NCBI GenBank assembly: GCA_964398215.1
Contig: CAYNNP010000109.1
Coordinates: 1 to 20,977, forward strand
Source of the DNA: CAYNNP01 sp964398215
Lineage (GTDB): Bacteria; Planctomycetota; Planctomycetia; Pirellulales; Pirellulaceae
Reading direction: 5' to 3'
Length of the DNA stretch: 20,977 bases
The notes under the pieces are model-generated. The model saw only the letters and a program-made list of their open reading frames with translations, searched no databases and had not been told where the DNA came from. Below are positions 12,001 to 16,733 of the stretch, piece by piece (the stretch's first letter is position 1; each line of letters opens with the position of its first letter). The position numbers and the translations under genes were made by a program.

Positions 12001-15000
12001 CACCCGCGTGGGTCAGGAGGTTGCCATCGCCGTCGCGAATCTGCAAATTCAGTCCGCCAGGAGGAGTCAAGAATTCCCCTGGAATGGTGTCTTGAATCAG
12101 AAGGTCGTAACCTTCTGCGCCACCACTGTTTTCAATCACGATTGCAAACGTAACCAAGTCGCCAGCATCAGCATTTTGCAAATCGCTGTCGATGGGACTG
12201 TTGGCCAAATTTGTACTGTTAATTCCACCTGCAAACGAACTGGCGGATCCGGGAGCGTTGAACGCGACGGGACCAACAGCAGATGTGAAAGTTGGATCGG
12301 CAGCTGTGGTCGCAACAATGCCCTTGGTCAAACTCAATTCCGGTGCGGCCACCACAACGGGAGCGAGAGCCGCAGAGTTGATCGCGCCATTGTTTGTTGA
12401 CCCATATGACGCCAGGACCTGATTGTTAAGCGTCAGTCCATCCGCCATCAGCACATCTTGTCCTGTCACCGTGAACAGGATGTCAACGACCGATGGCAGG
12501 TTTGCTGGATTGTCAAAGGATCCAAAATCAAACTCTACCGTGTTAGCAACGCCATCGACGGTAATGAATGGTCCGGTAGCAGGACCCGGTAAAACCATGT
12601 CCAATGTGTGAGACGGTCCAAATGTGGCGACTCCTGCGGGAGGAATGCTGCCTGCGATCGACAGATCGAACGACGTTACTTCACTGGCGTTGTAAAGCGG
12701 AAGTGGTAGGTAATCCGTCAGAACCAAATTCTCGACATCGGACGTCGGCAATACCACTTGCAACCGATAGGTCGTGGTGATGCCAGCAACAACTTCGGTA
12801 CTCGGAATTAGCAAAACGTTATCGATCGCGTAAAGTTCTTTGGTCACCGTTGGGCCAGCGATCTCGATCGATACGCTATCGACATCCGTTGCGAATTGTC
12901 CGCTGGGCAGTTGGCCTTGAGCGGTTACCGAATTTGAAAGCACATCACCGATGTCAACGCTTTCGTCACCCGATGGAAAATTCGTCGAGAATTCATCTTG
13001 GATTATCGTACGAAACTTTACGGTTACCGTTGTTGAACCAGAAATCGTCGGATCAGCAAATAGGTCACCAGTAAGCGTACCATCGGGTACTTCGCCGGCG
13101 ATGTCAAAGAGGACGTTTGTCGCGCCCGATGCTGCTGGGGTTACGGTGAAGTTAGACGCCGCAAATGAACCTGACGTGGTCGTACCGCCTTCAGTGATGA
13201 CAAACGTTGGCGTGAACGATGCGTCGAATGTTTGTCCATCGGTAAACGTGTCGTCAAGCACTAAGTTGCTGAACTCAAAGAAGTCCGATATCTGAACATC
13301 GATGGTGTACTCAAGCGTGTCACCTGGCGTTGCACCGGCGCCGCCAGTGTCGATGACGATCGCAACGTCTTTTTGCGCCGCAAGCGAGCTTTGTTCAATT
13401 CTTGAGTTGGTTTCTGGCGCATCATCACCAACGCTCGTTCCTTCGTAATTTCCCGTGACGCTCGAATCGTTGATTGCTTCGGTTTGGTCTCCCGAAATCG
13501 GGTCGATAACGGGGTCGCCATTGGCATCGTTTTCGTCGATCCAAACGTGGTACCTGACGACGATGTCACTATCGGAGCTAGATCCTGTGACCGAACCAAA
13601 TTCGATCAAAAAATTGTTATCCGGAGCGTTCTGTGGCGTTCCGGATGTCGGTACATCACTGATCACTGGGGCTGTTGCTGCGGTTGCATTGGAGCTGTCA
13701 ATGGTCAGCGAATTCGCAATGTAGACATACGAATTTGGGAGCGAATCGATAATGTCCAGCGCCGTGATTGTTTCGCCATCAGCGATATCGATCGTCAGTG
13801 AAAACTGAACTGGATAGTTCGGGCCTGTCGCCCGCTCAATCCCGTCTTCCGCATCGTTGCTTTTTATCAAGTCGATCACTGTAGGCGTCACCGAGTCGGT
13901 GACCGTTGCACCAATGATCGGTGGATCCGTTAAATCATTGTCCAGCGGATCGGCTCCTAGCGCAAATCCACCGGTTGCGTCGATGTCCAAAGGCGATCCA
14001 ACAACAGCACCATCTGCACTATCCAGCTCGGCAGAAATCGTGATGTCGGCAATCGGCTGATCGGGAACAAAACTACCGAATGGCACTTCCAGCACGTAAA
14101 ACGTCTCGCCAGGCGTTCCTGTCACAGGCAAGCCTGTCATTGGGTGAGTCACTGGACTTCCCATCGCGTCAACCAGATCGCCCGATGCGTTGAACTCGCC
14201 AACATTTGTCAGTGTGATTGGGCTATTGAGAAACGTTGCCGAGTTCAGATTGATCCCATCAGGCACCGAAAGATCAATGAACGGCGCATAGCCAACGTCG
14301 GCGGGATTTCCGGATGTATTGTCAAAGCTAACAATAAAGTCAAAGTTCTCGTTGATGAATTCTTCGTCGGGAATATCCAGCGTCGCTGTCGGCACGGGCG
14401 CCCCGTTCAGAATGCCTTGCCAATTGTGCGCCGTGATCACATTGGTTTCCAAAGCACCAACGGCGAACTCCAGGTCCCAGTTGCCGCCTTGGTTTTCGCT
14501 GCCCGTCAAATCATCGGACGCAGCGACGTCTGCACCTGTGATGGCGCTGATCGATTCTAAAAATTCTTGCCCGCTTTCACTGCTAGCCAGATTGCATCCG
14601 TAAAACAGTAGGTCAGCATCTGCTGTAAGAGCTTGACTCCACGAAGCCAGTTGGCTGGCTCTGCGCAGCAGGTTATCAGCATTCAGAACCGATCCACCAA
14701 GTTGAACTTGGCCATCGTTGCCATGCGAAATGATGTGGATTGCATCATATTGCTGGCCAGAATTTTCCAGCAACTCTGTGATCTGCCCCACACCTTCTCG
14801 GTTAGGATCCAGAATGTGAATTTCTATCGTTGAATCAGATTTGGATTGCAGTATTTCTGACAGAAGTGTTTCTGCATCTTCTACCGAAGGATCAATCAGG
14901 ACCAACTCGCGCGGGACAGCACTGATATCAGAAACCTGCTGCGTCTGTGCCGGCATCCCGGATTCAGCGTCTACGTCGGGCTGAACAATGCCTGCATCCG

Positions 15001-15157
15001 GTACAGCATCAAACAACACCCTTTCTTCAAGTGCTTCGAACAGACTCTTAAACTGCGCGCGTGCGCTACTGCCATTGCCTAGCATTCTGTTTTCCCGTGC
15101 GTTTTCGTCACTGTCGAGTAAACAGGTTCGATAGGTGTCCCCAGATCCCCGCAGCAT
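1..15157 (-). CDS. Giant modular cell-surface/secreted protein (LEPR-like motif, DUF4347, many DUF11-like repeats), 3' end outside window
   Basis: One minus-strand frame stays open from 15157 to the left edge (at least 5052 codons). I checked the frame codon by codon at about 30, 5000, 7500, 9000, 12000, 13500, 14600 and 14720, and it is the same frame throughout; I read the remainder without seeing a stop but did not check every codon. N to C: a short hydrophilic start, motif LEERVLFDA, a DUF4347 domain (residues ~82-253), an unrecognised segment (~253-420), mixed DUF11/fimbrial-D2-like modules, then 16 full and one partial ~180-residue modules with motifs such as VENTGTVDL and DDPTP. Proteins of this build in planctomycetes are thought to be exported adhesins or envelope components; that role is inference. 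No classical signal peptide or membrane helix is visible. The start is ambiguous: ATG 15157 lies 14 nt after AGGAGG and directly follows an in-frame TGA-bounded stretch, while ATG 15085 would give a protein 24 residues shorter. The C-terminus and any sorting signal lie outside the window. Confidence 0.93.
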   Translation of the reverse strand, partial: MLRGSGDTYRTCLLDSDENARENRMLGNGSSARAQFKSLFEALEERVLFDAVPDAGIVQPDVDAESGMPAQTQQVSDISAVPRELVLIDPSVEDAETLLSEILQSKSDSTIEIHILDPNREGVGQITELLENSGQQYDAIHIISHGNDGQVQLGGSVLNADNLLRRASQLASWSQALTADADLLFYGCNLASSESGQEFLESISAITGADVAASDDLTGSENQGGNWDLEFAVGALETNVITAHNWQGILNGAPVPTATLDIPDEEFINENFDFIVSFDNTSGNPADVGYAPFIDLSVPDGINLNSATFLNSPITLTNVGEFNASGDLVDAMGSPVTHPMTGLPVTGTPGETFYVLEVPFGSFVPDQPIADITISAELDSADGAVVGSPLDIDATGGFALGADPLDNDLTDPPIIGATVTDSVTPTVIDLIKSNDAEDGIERATGPNYPVQFSLTIDIADGETITALDIIDSLPNSYVYIANSLTIDSSNATAATAPVISDVPTSGTPQNAPDNNFLIEFGSVTGSSSDSDIVVRYHVWIDENDANGDPVIDPISGDQTEAINDSSVTGNYEGTSVGDDAPETNSRIEQSSLAAQKDVAIVIDTGGAGATPGDTLEYTIDVQISDFFEFSNLVLDDTFTDGQTFDASFTPTFVITEGGTTTSGSFAASNFTVTPAASGATNVLFDIAGEVPDGTLTGDLFADPTISGSTTVTVKFRTIIQDEFSTNFPSGDESVDIGDVLSNSVTAQGQLPSGQFATDVDSVSIEIAGPTVTKELYAIDNVLLIPSTEVVAGITTTYRLQVVLPTSDVENLVLTDYLPLPLYNASEVTSFDLSIAGSIPPAGVATFGPSHTLDMVLPGPATGPFITVDGVANTVEFDFGSFDNPANLPSVVDILFTVTGQDVLMADGLTLNNQVLASYGSTNNGAINSAALAPVVVAAPELSLTKGIVATTAADPTFTSAVGPVAFNAPGSASSFAGGINSTNLANSPIDSDLQNADAGDLVTFAIVIENSGGAEGYDLLIQDTIPGEFLTPPGGLNLQIRDGDGNLLTHAGAAGDLFTTGLEINDPTPSTGAIGSFDDADAAGDGSNIIVITYDLQLSTAISADTVYTNTAELAEYGALNGGADHTAGSSNSNWIDTATIDTPTLVGTKSIVATSEAHTGVVSGVERVTIGEIIRYRLVTELPEVTVENLILLDFLPAGLQFLDDGTSTVAFVHNGGGITSTDIGTLSVNVGAGASVVGNETNLGGVTPSYTLGDNNIGSTISVNSNTDNFNSGTNVFFKLGSVTNADNDADKEFVVVEFNALVLNADGSNDNTDRRRNRFRIQDGTTNFEESNQTDTRIAEPSITNVRKTATPTSGDAGDVVDFEITFSNSASMFRSDAFDINVLDVLPPEYALVAGSVVITPADGTTGITNNTAGNTIDIDIDQMPIGGEITIQYQATLLTSVEAGEVIFNVAEVTYTSLPGTGTVNNPTGSTTPGGSGADNGERDGSSPGAHNDFSDSDDAQVTIDVPVVAKSLISTSIDNASNALNEAVIGETAVYEVTITVPEGTTRSAQLIDTLDSGLSFVSLDSITTSAGVVSSTVNLNDATTITPGTSGQQVTFDLGDITNSNSTNAAAETITLRYTVLVENAVSNQAGSTLDNSVQFGWLLGGTTLQLSNSDDAEDITVIEPNLVVNKDVSAPVVDANDSVTFNITISHSGASTDAFDVTFTDPVPSQISWNIADITAVHTSLGDISGLFQQTGNTLETIPGASFDILDGETVTITVTGTISQSVTPGQELSNTATADWSSLDGNDPNERDGDDGIGGALDDYQHDSTASVTVIGSPTITKDIVGTSINDANNDDSEVVIGETIQYRLRVSLPESTIPGSHFLDNLDLGLEFVSLDSVTAYSGATVNPATINSSVGGFANTALFAPTIVGDGATAAQSLEFDFGTITNSDTDNATAEAIEILYTVRVNNIPSNTGNGAATGQLLNNTATFFWEDVSANPFMTASVDAPAVEVIEPELSITKQVNDDTPHLGQTINYTITIEHTSDSDADAHNIALTDLVPTGLTLDLASVNVVGANVVTDTTAGNAINFVLDELAVGDSITLTYSATVTTDATQIGINLDNTAETTWSSLPDGNVSGSAIERDGDGGNAGEDDYVDSIVETAVLTHPQVELDKEIVDVSPASSAIDGNFDLTYDLTITSTGNDPLTQVSLIENLRAQYGNAFVGLVSQGGLPASITGSTATDTPELNTNYNGDTDAEIFDNTGSNTASIETGQLVTVRIIIEVDPNAAGAITTNGDLINQATVTATGDDTGVVITDLSDDPNNPADADPNMDGNPDDPNPIRLPNISLQKTVATPPVPASSATAGNFDVTYELVITNTGSTALDTLILNENLQAHFGGAFVGIVPQTGGLPAVITATTAADAPGINTNFDGTAANQNIFDGTSSSLLVNQSVTVEITVELDPDNSGATFDGVSGDNSGDFENQASVTATDSGAPGSFVSDNSDDPTDSDTASDDADNDPDSPTGLILSDITLTKTQVGTIVPASSNIAGNFEVTYDLAITNTGGQALNSLSLIEDLETQYGGAFVRIVPQAGAPATIVSAPVGDNPEINALYDGNTANAQIFDNTGSNTNLLDIGETVTVRIVIEIDPDAPLANLVGGTLVNQASTTGTGVLDNAMLTDLSDDPSNSDNIGAATDNNPDDPNVISIAEIELQKAVTGTPSLATSGIFGHFDIEYTFTVTNTGSETLSNLSLVDDLQTQLGGVFVRVVSVNIGAGTASNPPAANNTGPNAYDGTLGSDILAGTAADDLRPGEFFTVTLVVEVDPDSPTANYNAAGVLENSATSTGDGSNGGSASDISDDPTDAQNFQDPADPGNDPDDPTPLYIPLIGLTKAAGDAVQNGDNWDVTFTLNVENNGTVDLENLSLLDNVAAQFDSAFESASGLTVQNFIGSGTAPGANTLWNGNNALDLLDGTGQLNIGDSFQVVFTITVDPDGLDSVSQALENQATITGDALDENGNPIDDGSGGTLQAADVSDNGFDPDSENGEDNADGTPANDPTPIIIADFGAAKSVSGQPTLLSNGNYLATYQLVVENIGTVDLANLSLNDNIRSQFGAQFVSASGLSLLTPPSNTNSTISLDTLNWNGDTVSELVDTTAPSLLAVGDFFVVEFDVEINPDAGGTATAPLENQVAASGIAVDENNIAYTDVNGATITANDDSDSGTDPSTDNSTDLGDHGTSDDPTPVYIPAIGLAKQASAATANGDNWDVDFTLFIENTGTVDLQNLSLVDNVSFQFGSAFAGASGLAIQNFAGTGTAPSVNGLWNGNNALDLLDGSGQLNVGDSFEVVFTITIDPDGLDSVSQALENQAQITGEALDENGNPIDDGSGGTLQATDVSDNGTDPNGENGSEDTTDGVFANDPTPIIIADIGVAKSVFGQPTLLANGDFEAVYRLVVENTGTVDLANLSLDDDIRTQFGSQFVDAYDLALVTPPANANSTVTLDSVNWDGDGNSELIDSSSPSLLAIGDSFILEFKVQIDPDAGGTATAPLENQVEAGGTAVDENGSFIFDGGSAIMASDSSDSGTDPSTGNSSDLGDHGTSDDPTPVYIPAIGLAKQAGDATPNGDNWNVVFTLFVENTGTVDLQNLSLVDDVAFQFDNAFAGASGLTIQNFSGSGTAPGANGLWNGNTALDLLDGTGQLNVGDSFEVQFTVTIDPDGLDSVSQALNNQAQITGEALDENGNPIDDGSGGTLQATDVSDNGTDPNGENGEDNGDGTFANDPTPVIIADISVTKEVFGVPVRLANDNFVVTYQLVVENTGTVDLADLTLSDNLDAQFGPAFVSAGNLVLFTGPFDSGSAVSLLSNWDGENFIEMIDQAASTSLAVGDSFTVRFDVEVDPDASGTSSPLDNQVTTGGDAVDSAGNPILDSSNQPITASDDSDSGSDPSSTNNGAPGDSTGSDDPTPLLLPALGIGKQANTVTVATNAAGDELTGAFDVQYLVVLENTGTIELTDLQLLDDLTTTATFGDAYDPTVLSGPSDRSGLITGPAIVSHTLANSADLPVLNAGFLGGGTQTNLFDGTSGRLQVGEQIVVSFTIRVDADELLDNEPASDGLAQNQIQGSANSSQGPVTDLSDDGLNPNTNNGEDSTNDPTPFEVPQIRLWKSHSDAISNGDGTSTITVQLRVQNSGTVDLTNLSLTEDIDTQFGSAFISATDPTISVPTVNPSSNIPAGLINGAWNLNTALDVFDIAETGELLKAGDQFTIEFDVVVDPDLLDDDADYLQNTATVQGEGLNFNGMNITVSDDSGTDTGNGIDSDEPTDAIVPEIAIVKAAGDAVANGDDWDVTFTLVVENTGSVNLNNLTLFDNIKLQFDDAYVGVTGLAVQNFVGAGSAPTANGAWTGNTALSLITAGDLRPGDRFEVVYTATLDPDAVDSISQAIQNQATVNGDAVDAFGNPLLDATNMQLTADDISDSGTNPQGTNPGANGDNFTDSDPTPVVIADVSIAKEVIGQPTLLSNGNFAVVYQLAVENIGTVDLNDLTLVDDIQSQFTAAVFQGVSNLQFVDLPGDADSSIALNGGGWDGTATTDILDQSVSNLLSVGDNFTVEFTVEIDAVAATGVLLNQATVLGTAVNDDQTPYQDASGNDITASDDSDSGSETADNNLGQPNDSGGSDDPTPTYIPAIGLAKQAGDAVPNGENFDVTFTLFWENTGTVALTNLTIFDDVENQFGPQFAGVSGLAIQNFNGSGTAPSINANWLVDRSLSLISGGTANVDDSFEVVFTVTINPDATGTSSALLNSATASGEALDENGNPLTDGGLPITANDTSDNGANPTDENGSEDTPDGTFANDPTPVIIPDISVTKAVSGLPQLLSNGNYNVLYELVVENTGTVNLASLTLVENLFSHFGNAFENAGNLTLAVAPSSASTIVLDGSWNGDTNTEMIDQTASTLLVVGDSFTVRFNVEVDPDALGAPGALTNQVQVAGNAVDENGIQLNGAGGNPLGATDDSDSGSDPNTSNPGEPGDSTGTDDPTPLYIPALGLAKQAGVAVANGDDWDVEFTFFVENTGTV
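3906..4024 (-). repeat. 119-bp perfectly identical direct repeat, copy 1
   Basis: This segment of the giant gene is identical base for base to 4986-5104, exactly 1080 bp away. It encodes the linker that includes NQAQITGEALDENGNPIDDG and TDVSDNGTDPNG-like text. Flanking sequence differs at many positions, including synonymous ones. Confidence 0.95.
4986..5104 (-). repeat. 119-bp perfectly identical direct repeat, copy 2
   Basis: This is the second copy of the identical block at 3906-4024. The related stretch one further period along (about 6066-6184) is clearly homologous but has many substitutions, so the identity is specific to this pair. Confidence 0.95.
8690..14400 (-). repeat. N-terminal half modules: mixed DUF11 / fimbrial D2-like repeats in alternating pairs
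   Basis: After the DUF4347 domain and a ~165-residue unrecognised segment, modules start with (P)xxxxK at about 13890, 13390, 12860, 12350, 11730, 11135, 10635, 10150, 9690 and 9150. From 11730 onward two types alternate. Type one opens with IGExxxYRLxxxLPE (for example VTIGEIIRYRLVTELPE and EVVIGETIQYRLRVSLPES), as in isopeptide-forming fimbrial D2-type domains. Type two opens with YTITIEHTSD or FNITISHSG-like strands and ends in acidic loops such as NERDGDDGIGG and IERDGDGGNAG. Each pair is about 945-1095 bp. Sequence is much more diverged between units here than in the C-terminal half. The acidic DGDxG-like loops could bind calcium; this is inference. Confidence 0.7.
14400..14912 (-). other. 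DUF4347 domain of the giant protein, with caspase-like His/Cys motifs
   Basis: Residues ~82-253 (counting from ATG 15157) start with RELVLIDPSVEDAETLL and end with HNWQGIL. They contain AIHIISHGNDGQVQLGG (His145), ADLLFYGCNLASSESG (Cys188), then SDDLTGSENQGGNWDLE. These match the DUF4347 family signatures: an SHG strand end, a YGCNxA strand end, an AASxDLTG loop and GGxWDLE. DUF4347 commonly sits at the N-terminus of very large repeat proteins. A hydrophobic strand ending in HG and a second ending in C is the layout of clan CD cysteine peptidases (caspase, gingipain, CHAT). That the domain is a protease is inference. Confidence 0.85.
15005..15031 (-). other. LEPR-XLL-like N-terminal motif of the giant protein
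   Basis: The encoded LEERVLFDA, preceded by FKSLFEA, matches the short N-terminal motif (LEPR/LEER followed by LL/LFDA or LSA) seen near the start of many giant planctomycete repeat proteins and DUF4347 proteins. Its proposed role in export or surface handling is not established. Its position, about 43 residues from ATG 15157 or 19 from ATG 15085, supports the reading frame and the view that no large N-terminal piece is missing. Confidence 0.7.
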
Positions 15158-15170
15158 CCTTGCCAAGCAT
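15108..15170 (-). CDS. Possible 20-codon leader ORF overlapping the giant gene start
   Basis: ATG 15170 opens a 20-codon frame (MLGKDAAGIWGHLSNLFTRQ, then TGA at 15108) in a different frame from the giant gene. It overlaps a 15157 start and would end 22 nt before a 15085 start. The AGGAGGG abuts its ATG, so initiation there is doubtful. It has no recognisable family and may be chance; it is listed because it decides how the giant gene start is read. Confidence 0.12.
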   Translation of the reverse strand: MLGKDAAGIWGHLSNLFTRQ

Positions 15171-15177
15171 CCCTCCT
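15171..15177 (-). promoter_or_regulatory. Strong Shine-Dalgarno AGGAGGG upstream of the giant gene
   Basis: The minus strand reads AGGAGGG followed at once by ATG (15170), then ATG at 15157 with 14 nt between AGGAGG and the start. The spacing is too short for the first ATG and rather long for the second. It is the only near-perfect Shine-Dalgarno seen by a gene start in this window, where the other genes have weak ones, so it probably serves this gene and favours a start at or near 15157. Confidence 0.5.
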
Positions 15178-15236
15178 GTCAGTTGACCGCTTTACAGCGA
15201 AAGAGGGATCGATAGTGAACAATATCGCAGTAGCAG

Positions 15237-15255
15237 GACGCTGGGCTTCAGCGTC
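15237..15255. promoter_or_regulatory. Perfect 7-bp inverted repeat (hairpin or operator) upstream of the giant gene
   Basis: GACGCTG-GGCTT-CAGCGTC is a perfect 7-bp inverted repeat with a 5-nt centre, 80 bp upstream of ATG 15157. On the minus strand a TTGACG (15252-15257) overlaps it, but the best -10 candidate at 17-bp spacing (GCTACT) is poor. It could be an operator for a dimeric regulator or a hairpin in the 5' leader. No T-run follows on either strand, so it is not a terminator. Confidence 0.3.
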
Positions 15256-15612
15256 AATCGGTGCAAATTAGCTAAACTAGTCTTGCTGCGGAAGAATTTA
15301 CAAATGATCCGTTGGTTACGAATATTTCGGTTCTCCGGCGATGATGATCGTGCGGAATGTGATGCGAGTATCACCAATTGAAAGACTTGACCAGTGCTCA
15401 GCCAGGCCGCCATCGCAGCCGCCCAACAGTCCACCCAAAAGAGGTCGTCCGACTCACCGCGGCGGTTTTTTTGTTTAGCCGCCCTTAGCGGGTAGCACGA
15501 AAGTACACAGGTCGCAACTGTTCATGCTGATTCGCGTTCGCGTTGGCGGCTGAAAGACAAAACGAAGCCATTGCGATTCGCCAAGTCACCTACATTCGTC
15601 AAGGTTGATGGT

Positions 15613-15618
15613 TAGAAT
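15613..15618 (+). promoter_or_regulatory. Possible -10 box (TAGAAT) for the LRR gene
   Basis: TAGAAT matches the TATAAT consensus at 5 of 6 positions, but no good -35 lies 16-18 bp upstream. If used, transcription would start near 15625, downstream of the TTG codon at 15618, which agrees with translation from ATG 15687. Confidence 0.2.
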
Positions 15619-15686
15619 TGAATTGGCATCCCTGCGTAGGTGATGTGATTAATGTCCCCGTTGACTTGCAATGGAAACGACCAGAT

Positions 15687-16721
15687 ATGTCGAATTCGCC
15701 AGCGACAGACAAAGTTGACGCTTTAACAGAGCAGTTGGCCGCGGTTCAGGAAAAGCTGGACAATCTGTCCACTCAGCTCTTACATCAAAAGCTCAGACGC
15801 AGACGATTGACGATCCGTTTTTTGTTATTGCTATTCGTTTTGTTTGGGGGACTGTTCGCTTGGTTCAGTTGGAACTACCGGATTTCGGTGCGGCAAGCCA
15901 AAAGCGCGGACAAGCTGATTGATGTTGGGGCATTTTTACAATACGAACCGCGCCAGAGTTTGTTGCTAAGCATGCTGCCCGGTGATCCAGCCAAACCTCC
16001 CAAGTATCTGACGCGAATACTTGGTGAAGACTTCTTTCGATCAGTATCGAACGTGAGTACACGACAGGCAGGTTTTTCGGGCAAGAAAAAATCAACACTG
16101 GAAGCCGTCGCTGGCATGAGTGACCTGCAGCGTTTGCGACTAAATGGCATGACGCTCCAGACCAACGACTTGGAGATCATGGCGTACCTTCCTGAATTAG
16201 AATCGCTAGATGTATCGCGAACGACACTGGACGCTGGCAGAATCCCATGGCTTTCAAAGACACGGCTGCGATGGTTAGATATGTCGCACACACAAATCGG
16301 AGACAGTGCGTTGGTGGACATTGCTAATTGTGGTGAACTTCAATCTCTGAACTTGGAACGCACTGCAATCTCTGATGTTGGATTGCGGCGTTTGGGAGTG
16401 CTAAAGAAGCTGAGATCCTTGAATTTAAATCGAGCACCAGTTTCGATCGAGGCGGTTCGGCAGTTGGCAAAAGAGTTGCCGGAGTGTCGGATCACTTGGC
16501 AACCGTTAAAGTTTCGCGGTTCCTATAGGCAGGTTGATGTTGCTGCTGCCAGGAGCGGTGCGGTCGTGCTTGGCAAAGTAAGGCAGTATGATCCACGAAA
16601 GTCGCAGCAACCGATTCCACCCTCCGACAATATCCGTTTCGGACCACAAACTTACGGATGGCCGGTTTACGACGGAACGAGTGCTCCAAGTTATATCAAC
16701 AGATCTGAATTGCGTTGGTGA
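15687..16721 (+). CDS. Membrane-anchored leucine-rich-repeat protein
   Basis: The protein has 344 residues from ATG 15687. The frame extends upstream to a TTG at 15618, but that extra 23-residue stretch has no family features, so the first ATG is preferred. In order: a polar N-terminus with a predicted coiled coil (DKVDALTEQLAAVQEKLDNL), a basic patch RRRR, one membrane helix (FLLLLFVLFGGLFAWFSW, about residues 44-62), a linker, then four or five degenerate leucine-rich repeats (for example LRWLDMSHTQIGDSALVDIA and LQSLNLERTAISDVGLRRLG). The tail is Pro-rich. A basic patch before the helix predicts the repeats face outside the cytoplasm. LRR domains bind other proteins; the partner is unknown. 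LRR proteins of this kind are abundant in planctomycetes. Only 12 nt separate it from the next gene, so the two may be cotranscribed. Confidence 0.85.
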   Translation: MSNSPATDKVDALTEQLAAVQEKLDNLSTQLLHQKLRRRRLTIRFLLLLFVLFGGLFAWFSWNYRISVRQAKSADKLIDVGAFLQYEPRQSLLLSMLPGDPAKPPKYLTRILGEDFFRSVSNVSTRQAGFSGKKKSTLEAVAGMSDLQRLRLNGMTLQTNDLEIMAYLPELESLDVSRTTLDAGRIPWLSKTRLRWLDMSHTQIGDSALVDIANCGELQSLNLERTAISDVGLRRLGVLKKLRSLNLNRAPVSIEAVRQLAKELPECRITWQPLKFRGSYRQVDVAAARSGAVVLGKVRQYDPRKSQQPIPPSDNIRFGPQTYGWPVYDGTSAPSYINRSELRW

Positions 16722-16733
16722 GAAGTTAATCGC

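Larger units (their letters stand above)
15178..15686. other. Divergent intergenic region between the giant gene and the LRR gene
   Basis: About 500 bp separates the two divergent starts and must hold both promoters. Seen in it: the 15237-15255 inverted repeat, a GCGGCGG followed by seven T at about 15460-15473, and a TAGAAT at 15613-15618. I find no convincing coding region. The minus-strand 80-codon frame at 15192-15434 has no recognisable features and is probably chance. Confidence 0.6.

Noticed and set aside
15192..15434. 80-codon minus-strand ORF upstream of the giant gene
   Set aside because: No domain, low-complexity start, no ribosome-binding site, and it lies in the divergent promoter region.
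15440..15500. Rho-independent terminator at GCGGCGG followed by seven T
   Set aside because: The stem before the T-run (ACC-GCGGC-GGT) is only 3 bp, and no plus-strand gene ends upstream of it; the alternative GGCGG/CCGCC pairing has the T-run inside its loop.
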